A DNA stretch of 64,000 nt from Asterias rubens (GCF_902459465.1 NC_047062.1:15693994-15757993); one strand, 5' to 3'. Shown: positions 24,620 through 38,600, counted from the first letter of the stretch. Made by a program: numbers and translations. Notes: generated by a model from the sequence alone, not told the origin.

Positions 24620-26482
24620 GGTCTAGGTTATATCAACGAACATCCAGCAAACAACTTTATCCATCGTGTCGTGTGACAGTTAAACTTTGTGACGTAATCA
24701 AACCATTATGTCCAAGGTTTACGAAAGAGTTTGGTAATTATCATGAGCTCTGGGATCCGACCCTCATTGTAATACTAATGAACATCCAACACTCCCGCTC
24801 ACCAGTCTACAATGTCCTTCGACGGTGTTTAATTCTATATAAAAAAAAGCGTAGGCGGAATAAAGCAAGCCTTACCAGCGCTTTCGTCGTTATTTTAATA
24901 TATACGACTGATTAATTTCGGGGCCAATGAATTATGAAAAAACTGTCCATAAAATGATTTCCAATCAACTAATCCATTGTTCCAGACACACACACACAAG
25001 TTTTTGAAGTGCGAAACAGCTGTCAATTACTCACTGTCAATGCATGCAGTTTGGACAATTGTTATTTATTAAACATTACTTTTTAAACCAAATATCGCAC
25101 GTATTCAATTAAGTAAAACATATTTCAATGCTGCCATTCAGTACAAAAATGCACAATAATGTCAATATTACAAAAAGTAATACATTAGGGGTAATAATAT
25201 ATCAAGTAAGCCTTGCACAATGATGAAATGATAAGCAGCTAAATGAAAAGGTAAAAGGTTAAGCGAGATGTTGTTGTTCACTAAATTATGGACACAGATA
25301 CATGCACAACCATGGTAAAACCAAGGTACGGTAACATGGACGTAGGACAAATGCATTAAGAAAAATTACATTGCATCAGTAGGGCCAATCGTAGTTTATG
25401 CACGGCTTTGTTACCAAAATTTCATCTTACTGCGAAATATTTCCTCTCGACGATTGGAGTCAGTCCTTTTAGTACTGACTATAGCGTCAACAAATCTTCT
25501 AGATCAGACAACGTGCGCCTTCCTCCCAAACACACAAAAAACACCTCAAAACAGTCAAAACTCTAAGACACGTATATCACAATGCATTTCAAAAAAGGGG
25601 CTTCAAAACGCAGTTCTGAAAAGCCATTGGACTTACACCTCCCAACTCTGCCTGTTTACTCGTGTGTGCTTTCATCGCTTATTCTGTACTCGGAACGTGA
25701 TCAAGTCCTGTGCATGGTCAGTATTTTAAATGATTTCGATATTTGCATTGAAATAAAGTGTCACTGATGGCAAACAATAGTTTTTATCAGATGGCAGCCT
25801 GGGTTTAAGTGTTTTTACGTCAAAAAAACGTTCGCAAGGTTTAACCTTTCCAAGATTTGCATTATGGGCACACCCTCTGTGGTAATTTGATTGGTTGCTT
25901 AATAATGTAGCAAATGTATTTGCACTTATTTCCGTACTTGAAAGCGTGACACAGTGTGTTCTTCACATAGGAGGAATCACAAAGCTCAGTGTACCAGACA
26001 ATCGGTATGTTACCTTCAGTCCCGCCAGAATTTATAGTCAAACCTGTATTGGTATCGATTACTCCGACCTCGTTAAGCAGAATCGAATCATCGTAATTAG
26101 TCTTGCTGAAGGTGAAGATATGGACTGCGCTTAAATGGCTCATGCGTGGGACAAATTTGGATGTAAGTGGCCACTTAGAAAGAAAATGGGGCTCCTTTTT
26201 TGTAAATGCGTACTCAACAACGAACGCTAATCAATGGCAGTGTCGCAAAATGCCGTCATCTTTATTGCCAATTTTCGTGTTAGCAATTAGTCAACATTTT
26301 AGTAGCACTGCCGATCAAATTAGTATTTTTTTTTATTGTATAAGTTTAATGTCGTCGGATCGTCTCTATGCGACTACAGTTTTGTTTTCTTATTTAACTT
26401 CAGAACAATAAACGGTTACCAGGCAAAATAACATTGGGAGTAACATACTGAATGTGGGGGCAATCATGCCTTGTCATAGTAA
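24620..26482. other. Non-coding stretch
   Basis: Short frames only, overlapping on both strands near 25862-26143, with no recognisable product. Confidence 0.45.
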
Positions 26483-26702
26483 ACCATTTTAATATACAAC
26501 TGCACATGTCTGCCCTGTCCACAACCCCAAAGTTATTTGCAACCATCTTTTAAGAACCATTTTAATATACAACTGCACATGTCTGCCCTGTCCACAACCC
26601 CAAAGTTATTTGCAACCATCTTTTAAGAACCATTTTAATATACAACTGCACATGTCTGCCCTGTCCACAACCTCAAAGTTATTTGCAACCATCTTTTAAG
26701 AA
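26483..26702. repeat. Three tandem copies of a 73-bp unit
   Basis: Units start at 26483, 26556 and 26629 with ACCATTTTAATATACAACTG and end in ACCATCTTTTAAGA. They are nearly identical; the third has CCTC for CCCC. This looks like a recent duplication. Confidence 0.97.
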
Positions 26703-27715
26703 ATCGTCAAACTGTTTCATTATTAGTTCTCTTTGTCAGGCGAAATCATAATTACTCCATGGCTTATTAGATTATTGTCTAATGTTAGGCGTAGCGTTTG
26801 GTAAGGATGGACCTTGAGCACACAATGCACATTCATTCAGAAAGCACTTACGACTCAGTCTATTAATGCATGGGCAAGTGGCTTACCTGGGCTTTATATA
26901 ACTTATTGGACAGACGAAAATATTATAATTTTTAATAAGCCTTGCCCGATTAGCAAAAGCGGACAGCTCTTTACACTGTTTTAATCGTCTGCAACCAGAA
27001 CGCTCCGACTATTTTATATTATTCAGTACGGTTGAGGAGAGTTCTCGTTTTCTACGCCTGTGTGTGTCTTTTGCTTTCAGCTTGAATTTATTGAATTAAT
27101 ATTTTCATAAAAAGAAGATAAATTCACAGTTTTAGTTAAAGGGGCACAAACGGGACCGGTTAAAATAAATAAAGTGAAAGTCTCGAAATAGTAAAAGAAA
27201 TTTTGTTTGGAATGTATGCATTCAGTTTCTTTTGAAGACTTTTATTTTGTGTGTTGGCATTATGTTTCTTAATCTTATCTTTAATTCGAATTCACGTCAG
27301 CATCCTGGGATGGTCGCGTTTTTTGAGATATTGCTAATTTTGAAGCACAGAACCTGATATCCTTTTAACATAACCACATTACTTCGAAGTAAAATAATTC
27401 TCAAAATGCTTTAATATATATCATTTAAAGCTACTGCAGGCTTCTATAACCTAACAGTTTTTATTGCCATTAGTTTTTATGAGAGATGACCAAAAGTTCC
27501 CTCAGTGGTCCCCAAACATCAATAATTAATAATCAGGTTGTTGAGTTGGTGCTCGTTCGACATGATGGCATCTTCGTCTTCGATCTCAGCCGATTCTTAT
27601 TCTAAGTCAAGTTTTCTTGTTCAAGGCCCAAAGGACACAAACCCATTTTTGTATCATGTTATATCTCGTCGAGATTTCATTTTGTCAAACTGCTCCGCTA
27701 TTGTCGCAATACCCT
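26703..27715. other. Non-coding stretch
   Basis: A 71-codon frame at 27538-27753 runs into the adjacent family A2 element and shows no known domain. Confidence 0.45.
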
Positions 27716-28095
27716 TTAAGGCACTGGACACTATTGATAATTATTCACAGTAATTGTTAGCATAAAAACTTACTTTGTAACGAGCAATGGAGAGCTGTTG
27801 TTGGTATAAAACATTGTAGGAAACGGCTCCCTCTGAAGTAACGAAGTTTTTGAGATTTAAGGGAATTTCTCACTCAAATATTCAAAGACTTCGAGCTTTA
27901 TGAAGCCTTTTATTTTAGGCATCTGAAAGGACACAAATTTGTGCATCAAGGGTGTTTCTTTCATCATTCTCTTGCAACTCTGATGACCATTTTGACCAAA
28001 TTTTGACAGATTTGTTATTCTGATGCATATGGTGGATATACAACAAGTGAGAATACCGGTCTTTGACAATTATCAAAGGTGTCCAGTGCCTTTAA
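27716..28095 (-). mobile_element. Family A2 TTAA element, full length
   Basis: TTAA-GGCACTGGACACTATTG to GTGTCCAGTGCCT-TTAA. The ends match family A, but the centre differs: the GATTTCGAGACCTC hairpin is replaced by CTTCGAGCTTTATGAAG and TTAGGCATCTGAAAGG. Confidence 0.88.
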
Positions 28096-30234
28096 GTTGA
28101 GCTTCACCGGGTACCAGGTGTTAAATATATTAACAGACAGCACAAAATATTGCACTGGATAGCAGTATTAATTATGCACAATAACCGGGTTGCATTTTAA
28201 CATTGGTGATGCGCAGCCCTGTAAAATATTGTGGGAATTTTATTTGATCACTATTTTTCTATTTTGTATAAACACAACTGCAGAAACTTGTTAAGTGGTG
28301 TTGATGATAAATATCAACCCCTATACCCTTCTTTTAAGACGGAGTGTTGTTCCTATAATTTGGGGTAAATATTACAGTCAATCAATCAAATAAATACCCT
28401 TTTACACTACATATACAAATTCAATGAATATTACAATATTGTACCAAACATAATTAACATCGGTGCATAATTCTGCCTGACCATCACCGCCGCCTTAGCC
28501 AATCATGTATCTTCATATCGTGAACACCGACTTGTGTTTTTTTTTTGCTTTACAAATTATCCCAGAATCTACAGTTCAAAGTATGCAAAACAAGTACAGA
28601 AACCCTTAAAAATATTCTATCATAATGAAACTGTGCCGATCGTGTGGATATTTTAAACCATCCACCGTCCATGGATGGCTGAATCGCAGAATGACTGTGT
28701 CATCCATGCATTGTCGCCCATTGTGTCATCCTCTTCTATGCACTTTCTTAATTGTATTATTAGTGACGTCATATAAATATCCAAGAGTTATTCTGAGCAA
28801 ATTAGGTATGATGTCTGGCAGTTTTCAAAAGCGCAAATAACACACCGTTGCTATGATGATACTTCTATCAATGGCCACTCTCGTGACTGGTAATAATATA
28901 GCCGTTGCCAGTCAACGTAAAAATATATGTATTTATCAAATGAAAAAAAAAAACCGTTAATTTAAGGTAATAAAGACTACAAAAATAGTTTTCTTCTGAT
29001 GTAATAACCGTCTTCAACCAAGTTCTTTATAATCTGAGTTTGCGTCTCTGTTTCTTAAATTTCCCAAAATAAAATTTACAGAACAACGAACGTTTTCTTC
29101 CAAACCTCGTGTTTTCTTTGATAAAGTGAGTAGAACGACCATGTAAATCACACACGTTTTGTCTTCTAGCCATTCTAAATCTTAGAGCATCGACACTTTG
29201 AGGAACGTGTCAGTGCAAACACAAAAACAAAACATTGAATAAGCTTTCCCTTTATATAATACCCGAACATTTACCTCCGTTCGACTCCTTAGGTTTTGTC
29301 AGTGTCAAGTCCTTGTCCAGTCCAAGTCTTTGTCTGTCACAGGGAAAATCTTTAACGCACTGTGCTTCACATTAACCCCTGCAAATTGGTATCTTAACTT
29401 TGTAATAATGATGTTTCAATTGCTGTTGGTAGTCTGTAGGCCTATGAAATGCTTAAACTACATTGGATACATTTGTTTGTTGTTGTCAAAATTGGAACAA
29501 AAATGTCTAAGCTACTGATTAAAAAATGTATCTACCTGTAGGAATCCTGACGCCTCTCAGCGTTTCACTTTCCGGGTCAGAATAAACCCGAATTGTGGGG
29601 TCACATGGAGACTTGACCCATTTCCGGATCAAGCTTGACTCTACATCAGTTTGACCTGTATTGCTGTGTCGTTTGGACACAAATTCCAGACATTGCCTGA
29701 CAATATTTAACTCCCATAATGCTTGTAAAACAATCACGTGACACATCACCACCACGTTTTCGGAAAAAAAAATATAAAAAATAAGTGTGCATTTTGTTTA
29801 AAAAGACCCACCCGAAAAATATAAATTTTAATTAATAAAAACATGAACAAACTCAAAATAATAAAAAAATCACTGAAAAACGTTCCCAATTTTGTTTTCA
29901 TTTTTTTTGTTAAAGGAACATTCTTGAAAGCACGAGTAGTAGCAGTAATCCAAGTCACCGAGAAGTGTTGAATAATATTTGTGTACAATTTACGTCCACA
30001 CTTCTATCGTACACTTTCATGTTCGTCAGAGTTATATATCTGATGACTTTAATATTCGAGGAGCTTTTTGTTCACACTTCATGCCATGGTGATAAAACGA
30101 GGAAAGAAGCAAGAGGCCATGAAGTTGATGTTACCATGCCTCTGTCGCCATGACAGTTCAACACACGTCACGCTGGAATAATAAATGGGGGCCACATCCT
30201 AATGTGGAAAGTCAGGGTAGCGTTGCCAGGCAAC

Positions 30235-30261
30235 GGAGAGAGAGAGAGAGAGAGAGAGAGA
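30235..30261. repeat. (AG)n microsatellite
   Basis: About thirteen uninterrupted AG dinucleotides. Confidence 0.97.
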
Positions 30262-30929
30262 TGAGTCGGGGGACCGCGCTGCGACTTGGAGGACAGGAGG
30301 AGCATTTTTAATTGTGATGGATATGACTTGTTCCCTTAATGACTGAGTCAATATAGGTATCTTCTGATTGCCAGAGAACCCGGTACTGGGTGATGAGGAC
30401 GGACAATATCGTGCCCAATGGTAATAACGGGCTCGTGTTTAGGTAATTGTCTACGATGTTTGTGTAACAACAACGTGTACAGAGCGTTGTCTTGGTGAGC
30501 ACACTTGATGTGTGATGAAGGTATAGCAACAAGGACCAACATGTTGTGGATCGTAGTGAATGTACCCCTGTTCAATTAGTGAAAGCATAAACATACATAA
30601 ACATTAAGTGACATGAGCGTAAAGCCGGGTATAGCAACAGATTATTATAATGGGAGAGCGAACATTAATATAATGTGGTGGGAGTTATCAGAGCTAAATG
30701 TCAGATATTGCTGATTGTAATTTGGATTTCCATTATTGCCATCGACAGTGATCTGCACCTATGAGATAAATTGATTCTCCTTGCTGTGCATCAACGTTGA
30801 GGGAGACAATGCTGTTTTAATGTGAACATAACAAAATTATCTATGAACTTATCTATAGGCTATAAAGGCAAATAAATTTATCAAAATCATGCAGTTTCCA
30901 TTTTTTTAATAATTATCTTCTGAGGGAGA

Positions 30930-31010
30930 GTGTCGGCTCTGAAAAGAGCCGTTTTGGTCTAGTCGTTTTCTGCTCTGCTCGACTTCAGGAAAAAAAGCCA
31001 TGCCATATTA
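30930..31010. repeat. Dispersed repeat family K copy
   Basis: GGCTCTGAAAAGAGCCG followed by TTGGTCTAGTCGTTTTCTGC and ACTTCAGGAAAAAAAGCC. This is a close relative of 52575-52670. Confidence 0.6.
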
Positions 31011-31963
31011 TTTTTTTATGCAATATAATATTTCATAAAATGGACATTAATACTTCCCGTTTAGTCTAAATTTGGTCCCTATAATATACCTTAAAGTAGC
31101 TTAGCAAGAGCTAACAAATACATTTATAAGACAATCCAGGGGCGTTTTATCAACTGAATAGTTAGAGTTCGATGCTATTTCGAAGTCGCAAAAAATAAGC
31201 AGAGTGCATTTGCAGTACGCCTATCACATTCAGAGAAAAAAACGTTGCATAAGAGTAAATATTAATGTCATTCAACCGTCTTTCGTCGAAAAGGGAAGTT
31301 CAGTTTAATGTGCACAAGCTTGTTAGCCTTCAAGAAAGACTCTGCTATGGTCGACACGTCAGGCCATAATTACTGGTAGCGTAGGTCTCTCAAAATATTA
31401 TGTGTATTTTAAAGAGGGATTGTACAACACTTTTTAACAAACCAAGTTTAAACAAATAGTTATAGCTAATTAGTATTTCCTTCGAAAATTTCGCTCACAA
31501 ATGGCGCCCGCGAACACCCTATTTAGTAGCAGCTTTCAACAGCTAACTCTATAATCTCTTTTTAAATATACATGTATATACAAATTCGGTTGTTAACAAT
31601 GTGCTTTGAAAACTAACACCTGATGAATGTCGAGTAAGAAAGTATGAGTAAAATACTAATAGTCTTTTATTTAGAACCCTTTTGAAATACGTTCCCACCA
31701 TACCACATGACTGTATGCAGTGTATAGTGTACATCTCATAGTGGTTCAGTTTAGCCTTGTAAAAAGACTATACAATGAGAAACAAGGAAGAGAGATAAAC
31801 GCCTACGTCATGGATATCTTCAGGTTAACATGGTAACCAGAAAACCCTTTCCTTTTATGGTACAAGTCAATGACCTTGCTTTATCTGTAAGAAGCTGTAA
31901 TTCTACCAAGCCGTTTCTCTCTCAAATCCTTCAACCCATCACTGTTCTTACGCCTCAGCTAGC

Positions 31964-32137
31964 ATGGCTATCAGACGAGTAATAGGGTTGAGCCTTGTGC
32001 TCTCCGTTATTGAGCTAAACACATCGGGAATCTGCAGTGATGACAGCCAGGCTATGCCCTGCGAACTGATGGGACGCAGAGAGGGTATTGAAATTCCAAC
32101 AGGATGGCTCTGGAAATTGGTGTCGAGAACACGTTAG
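31964..32137 (+). CDS. Possible small secreted peptide frame (weak)
   Basis: A 57-codon frame opens with a basic N-terminus and a hydrophobic run (VIGLSLVLSVIEL) that resembles a signal peptide, followed by two cysteines. It ends at TAG. An AGAGAGG/GTATTG step inside it could be a splice donor, which would make it a first exon. I recognise no family, see no partner exon, and a chance frame is the likelier explanation. Confidence 0.12.
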   Translation: MAIRRVIGLSLVLSVIELNTSGICSDDSQAMPCELMGRREGIEIPTGWLWKLVSRTR

Positions 32138-33605
32138 ACGTGGCTTGGCTATCGCAGTATCACCCCGGTGTTTTTTGTTGATAGGGGTTTGGTTACAGCG
32201 CAGTGTAACTGACGCCTCATCTCTACTATGATGCATTATGGAATCGCAGCACACCTTAGCACTTGGGGCTGCCCGAGGCCTGCTTGCCATAAGAATCCTC
32301 GTTGAACACATTCAAGAATCTAGCACCTTGAGTGTGAGCTGAAAGGCATATGGTGCAAGCATATGGTGTATGAAGTATGCGCTTCATCACCTCAACCAAA
32401 CCGATACACAAACAAACGAACGGATTGTGTGAAAACAGAAAAACATGTCATTGGACGAACAACAAAACTGCAAATGCATTTCATTTATGCATGTACACCT
32501 TAGATTAACTCGGTAAATGCATTACAGTTTTCAAGCTGTAACTCGGAATGTACTTATGGTTCTAAATGTTGTTTTGTTTATTTATCAAACTGTTGGCAAA
32601 AGTAGACATAGGCCCATGCTGTTTATTAATGGCATGCGAAATGTTCCCATCTGTAATACTAAACGTATACACGATACCTTACTCTCCGAGCGTCATGTTT
32701 GTTTTTTTTTGCATCCACTTTACGGTGACAGCTGGATCGTGACGTCATCATGCAATGAAATATAAAACAAACGTCTATAGCAACACCCTTAGCTACAGTC
32801 GTAGTCATTGCCGAAACCGCCAATTTGGATACGGCCAGACAACTGTGCCCTAAGTCACCGCTTCTTTGCAAACATATCACTTTTTTGACAATCTTTCAAC
32901 CGATCAGTCGAGCTGATGTTCAAAAAGCAATGATAAATATGTATCTAAAAAAGCAATTTGGAGATAATGGTGGACACAATGCTCTGACAGTATCAATCAA
33001 GTTTGGGTAAACTTGTCTGAAATTTGTCAAAACCAAACAGTGTACTCATATACAGTTTCCTACATACATCAAAAAGGCTTATAGCCCGACGTCATACTTC
33101 GAGGCTCTTCGAGTGCCAGATACCGGCCGTTAGAACCTGGTTCCTCCAAGTTCTATACCTTTAACCTTGCATCCCTTATAATACACACATACTCTGAGTG
33201 TATAGCTTTAGTCAGGTAGCTGCGCCATTGCATGTCTTAGCCAATAACACCATCGGGTCTGTCAGACCAGTGCCTGAATATTAGGGAACAGTCTCTAACG
33301 ACGCATCATGCCTTTCAAAAGAAAAGAATTATCCGAATTGTACATCCAAGCATGTCTGGGTGATTAACTGCTTTTTCGAAAACACTTCTCCATAAACTTC
33401 AAGAAAGCGTTTTCGAGATCGCGTTATAGCTCGAAGTGGATACATTCCAACGCGTTGTGGCCTCGAATAAAAAAAAACCACGACCTTAACTGGTTGCTTC
33501 CTTGAGTCCTTCACTTTCAGTCCTATTGGACATCAGTTGAAACAGAACTAAAAACTTTGATTTGATAGTAATTTTGCCTATATCTTTTTTTTTTTGTATT
33601 TGCAG

Positions 33606-34534
33606 GTTTTGGCATGACGTCACCATCTACGGTACAGGGTAGGGTGATGTTGATCGTATACGGACTGCCTGGATGTGCTGCATGCATTCTCTTCTATAAC
33701 TTGTTCCTGGAACGACTCATCACCTTTCTGGCCTTCATCATGAAGAAATGCCACGAGAGACAAATTCGTCGACAGAACCAAAACGTTTTACCAAACACAG
33801 GCAGGCGCCCTTCCCAACAATCAGACGATAACCTGGAGAGTTGGAAGCCTTCAGTGTACTACGTTTTGTTGTACCTGTGCATAGCGTCAACCATCATAGC
33901 CTGTGTGGCATCCGTCATGTACACCAGTATTGAGGGCTGGGACTATGCAGAAAGCATCTACTTCTGCTTCGTGGCTTTCAGTACTATTGGCTTCGGGGAC
34001 CTTGTGACGAGCCAACAAAGAGAGTACCCACAACCTTATCTCTACCGCTTTGGCAATTTCATATTTCTGACAGCTGGTGTATGCTGTATATACTCGCTGT
34101 ATAACGTGGTATCAATTGTTATTAAACAGCTCCTTAACTGGGTTCTAAAGAAACTAGAATGTAACCTGTGTCGTAGGAAAAAGCCGCGGCCGCGACGGAA
34201 CGCAATCACACCAGGACATCTGCAGAGGCAGGTCAACTCGGCCAGCAAGCAGCAACGGAACGACAACCAGGCAAATGGAGTGGACATCACTGATGTGGAT
34301 AGTAACTATGACAGCGAGACCGACGGACGCCGTATGTCCGGTGAGATGATAAGCATGAAAGACTTTCTAGCGGCTAATAAGGTGTCGCTAGCCGTGATGC
34401 AGAAGCAGCTATACGAAACCTCACAGCACAGAAAACACCATGCGAGCAGCAACGGTGCCTTTGGCCTTGGGCAGGGCGTTGGAGGACTCGCTATGCTAAA
34501 TAACAAATTACAAGAGACTGAACGAAGGGATTGA
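33606..34534 (+). CDS. KCNK13: Two-pore-domain K+ channel THIK type (KCNK12/13-like), 3' coding exon
   Basis: Background potassium channel subunit of the plasma membrane; two subunits form one pore. The exon follows TTTTTTTTGTATTTGCAG. Its first two bases complete a glycine codon, so it opens inside the first selectivity filter (Gly-Phe-Gly), a split conserved in many KCNK genes. Counting from the first ATG (33614, an internal Met and not the true start): M2 about 9-43, M3 about 80-103, second pore loop with STIGFGD at 123-129, M4 about 146-178. The 128-residue tail carries DGRRMSGEMISMKD (237-250) and AANKVSLAVMQKQL, which are hallmarks of human KCNK12/13. Exon 1 (first transmembrane segment and cap) is not seen in the window. 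Family members are inhibited by halothane; regulation here is unknown. Assignment to THIK is firm; the KCNK12 versus KCNK13 distinction is not meaningful for an invertebrate-type single gene. Confidence 0.95.
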
Positions 34535-35351
34535 CATGCGGGTGGCTCTAGGTTTCTATAGCATCTTTCATTCACGGACACCATTTTCGTATCAACTATT
34601 TATATTATGGTAGCACAACATAGGAACACTGCTGTAAAGTCGGCACTACTCGAGACAATGCGTGCACCATTTTTCAAAGTTAATGTATACCATATTTTAC
34701 GGAGAACGATTACTGACGACTTGACTATATACATATACATATAGTTTGATGGTCGCTCTCAAAGCATGGATGAGGGCAAACTACAAAACGAGTTATCCTT
34801 GGGATCTGCATTGTCCCTCTGTATACGTGCAAAATGTGCCAGGTGTAGTTATAAAGGTCGAAGGTCAAAGAGGATATAACGGTGGATTTCACCTCGTTGC
34901 GTTGCGCTTCTGCAATGGGATTTTGTACGGACCTAGGTTTTGGCATGTTTGACGTGTCTAAAACAACAGCTCCTTGCTACGGCTACATCTATGGGGGGCC
35001 TTGCTGTACTTCAACAGATAGCACAATAGCTACACCTATATTAGCCCAAGCATGCAGGTAGCGTTAGAGTTAATCTAAGTCTACCTTCATTGCAAGACAC
35101 TGGAAGGCCATACATGTGATGGATCGTGGCCATGCTTCTCTACATTGCTACTGCTATACCGACAACGGAAACTTTATGCGCTTAAACCGGACAAGACCGA
35201 TGTGGTCTGGTAACCCGGCCGATGTGGTCTGGAAACCAGGATCCTTCCATGAGCATTCCCGAATCTTGGTTGCTATTGACGACATACTTTATCAGACCAT
35301 AGAGCAATCAGATCAACTCAATGAGTTGATGGTGACTCAAGGAAATACTCT
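34535..35351 (+). other. Probable 3' untranslated or downstream region of the THIK gene
   Basis: No further coding frame of note. I found no clear AATAAA close to the stop, so the transcript end is not placed. Confidence 0.35.
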
Positions 35352-35699
35352 TTAAGGGGCATGTTGCTTTCCGAATGGTCGTTTTGGGAAATGTGTTTGT
35401 TATGAAATTAATATGGTTGAGAACGATATTTTAAAAGTAGAATACAACGATTCCCACAAAACATTTCTTTTTTACTTTCTAAACTACACTGTCCGTAATT
35501 TGGTAGAGCTGAAAAGTGTGTTCTGCAAATTGGCTAACCGTGTTAGCTCTCGAAGTAAAAAGAAACCATACAATTATTTTGAGGGATGTGTGAAATCATT
35601 ATTAATTTTAAAACATATTTCCAACCGTATTCATTTCATATCTGATTTTGTTCATATATAGCCCAAAGCACCCAACCCGAAGGCATTGTGCCCCCTTAA
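35352..35699. mobile_element. Family J TTAA element
   Basis: TTAA-GGGGCATGTTGC at the left and GCATTGTGCCCCC-TTAA at the right form an imperfect terminal inverted repeat (GGGGCA...TGC) flanked by TTAA. The interior is AT-rich without a coding frame. Single copy in this window. Confidence 0.65.
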
Positions 35700-38600
35700 A
35701 GACAATGACAAGGTAGACCCAAGACGTCCCCGTCATTCGATAGCATCACCTACCCCCACCCACTCCTCGTAATGTCATACCCTTCAAAACCTCGTCTCAC
35801 AAATCATCTCAGTGTAAGGGCTGCCAGCCATGGAATATTTTATTAATCCGTCTTCGATGTCAAACCCGTAGCTGAGTGAAGAAGCTTAATTTCCCCAATG
35901 ACATATGGCTGCTAGTGCTAGGTCAAATCCTATACCTGAGTCTTGTGCGACTGATCTCTCCTTCGTCAACGTGAATGGATTGAAGCATCGTAGTTGCTTC
36001 ACTTCCAAACTGAGATTTCTTTAAATTTGAAGAAAAGAAAAAATTAACCAAAGATTAAAAAAAGTGTAAACAAACATAGTCTAAATGCGTTAATCTTTGA
36101 AAAGGCAAAAATAATTTTACCAATCTTGTGTTAAAAACAGATATTTAAAAACTACCACATTGTTTATTATTGTGAGTATCAGCTAAAAAAGCGGGGAAAG
36201 CCATTTTGAATAATACACAAGACTTTATAGTTATGGTGCCTCGGGGTAGGCTACATAAACCTCACCCTTGAATAGAGTCATTAGGAAAGTACCAATTCCA
36301 ATATATATGGATGAACAAAAATGGAGAACAAACTCACGTAAGAACAAACGTTACGAGCAAATTATTTTAAAAGGACATAATTATGTTAAAAAAATTTGAG
36401 TTGCACTTGAGATTATCGGACTCTGCACGAATGATTTATTTTGTGCTTACTGTGATGAGAGGTCAACGGTGGTAAGGATATCAACTGTGTATATCGCTCC
36501 ACGGATGTGTGTGTGGATGGAATAAATAACCTTAAACGAGCAACGAGCAAACAGGAATCAAAGGAGGAAACAATGGTTAGAACAATTACTTTATTTTGTC
36601 AGAATTTTTCGCACAAAAACCAGACGTGCGTGGATGTAGACAACGCCACAACGCCTGGACGAGTGAGACATTTATTATGGTAACCAGCTATAGGACCTAG
36701 AGTCAACATAATGGCCAAAGTACCCGCCCCTTTGACTGCACAAACCATTAGACATAATATAAATATTATACATATATATATAAAATGTTATTTTTCGTTA
36801 TATTTATATCATGCCATAATCCATTTCCTCCGCATGCTCTTGACCTTTGAACTCTGTACTCCGGGTCGGAAGGGAGTATTAAAGTTGCCGGCATACGAAC
36901 AATATTGTGTTTACGAATTGAATGCAAGACTACTAGAGCTTTTGTATAGCTGTGATCATATCGAGATTTTTGGAATAAGTGGCCTTAAATTTTTTCAAGT
37001 TTAACATGTATATAATTGTACACTATTCTGATCAAATGTAGCCTATAATATGCCTTTGTAAGCGTTCGTAGGTGCACTCATTAGTAAAAAATTATATTAA
37101 AAAAAATGAAAGGAAAAAAAACAAGAGAAAAGTGAGACTTCAGTATAAATATATTTTGGTTGATCGTCGTGATATTTTATCCAATCCAAATATCATCTCC
37201 CTGTAGAAGAAGTGTGTAGATTTTAGATTTGGGATCAATAATAAGTTTAGAAACATTTTTAAATGGGGAAGCCGAATCAGCTAATCTCCTTCTCTATTGG
37301 TTTCCAAACATTCCTGTCTGGCATTTCTTGAAAACTTTGATCTCTCTTTCTCTGTCGCCTCAAAAAAAATATAGAAACAAAAAATAATAAATAGCAGAGT
37401 GTCAGCATCTTCATAATTTATGTATATAACTTCTTTAAAATATGCTAATCATTATTAATATAACGATATCATGTTTATAACGTGCTATACCCATGAGTGT
37501 GCTGGCAATTCTAAAGAACTCTAAGCTTAGTTTCAAAAAAGCTATAAATTTAGATTTTGTTATAAACAAGCGACCCCTTATGGTTTTTTGGTATGCCTTA
37601 AGGGAGAAAATGCCGTTATTTCTGAGGTCTTAAATTGCAACTCGCTTTAAACTGCTGTTTCTTGTTGTGTTCAATTTATACAGTATATGCCTTAATGGAG
37701 AATGCAATGTACGTAATGTTAAACATTTTCGAGCGTGAAAACCCAAGAGATGACCGGTGGTTACGTGGCGATAGACGGTACAACGGCAGCGACTCGTTAG
37801 TGTGTGCTCCCTGGTTATTGTTTTATCATCAGCCGCAAAGGAGCGTTCCGCCAGGGCCTAATTGTATGGCACTGTTTACCGTATTGTGCGCTTCAAATGC
37901 CACGGGCTACTTTCAAAATATCAGTAAGCAGATGTTTTTTGCTTACGGAGATCCCCAAGTACAGTTTCTATTTCCAATTTTATTCCATAGAAACTGCTTG
38001 TTACAAAACAAAAGCAATCTGTAGGCAAATGACGCACATTGTTTGACATACAAATTTGCCTAAAATTGGGTATAGACTTAAGTGCTACTTAGGGGCGCCG
38101 AAGCCCAGGCTATGTCTTATAAAAAGCGCCATCAACTTTGACCCAGACCACTTGATTTATCAAAATCAAATCATGTTAAGCAAATAGTTATCTTTCAAAT
38201 TTAGTGAATAATTGGCACACAGCATGCTCAAAACGCCATGCTTACTGTTTTACCTTCTACATCGCCGCCACACTTATGGGTACGCAAAGCAGATACATGT
38301 TGTTGATATTAGATAACTTGCATTCAACGATACTACTGTGTGTGAAAATGGTATTATACGGAAGTGTACAGAATAATAATTAAATGTATTAAATTGTAAA
38401 GCTTGAAAAAGGATTCTAGAGAAAACCAAACCCAGTGTTCAGTACTATTCAGTACAGTTTGGGGCATAATGTGCTTTCCTAAAACTTTCATTAAAGTATA
38501 AAATTATAAAAATACTTTTATCATTTTTGAACTTGGTGTAGATTCTGGAGACGGTTTTAATTCCGAGCACGATATTCCATTTTTTTTCTTCTTCTCTTTT

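Larger units (their letters stand above)
28096..33605. other. Non-coding stretch upstream of the THIK exon
   Basis: Probably includes the long intron before the potassium-channel exon. I looked in the plus-strand frames for an exon 1 encoding a first transmembrane segment and a pore loop ending in Thr-Ile-Gly at a GT donor and did not find one. Confidence 0.45.

Noticed and set aside
33614..33616. ATG at the start of the THIK open frame as a true start codon
   Set aside because: It lies just after the first pore filter. A channel beginning here would lack the first transmembrane segment, the cap and P1, and a splice acceptor precedes it.
37635..38024. 129-codon plus-strand frame
   Set aside because: No domain, no splice context, an overlapping frame of similar length and no recognisable relative.
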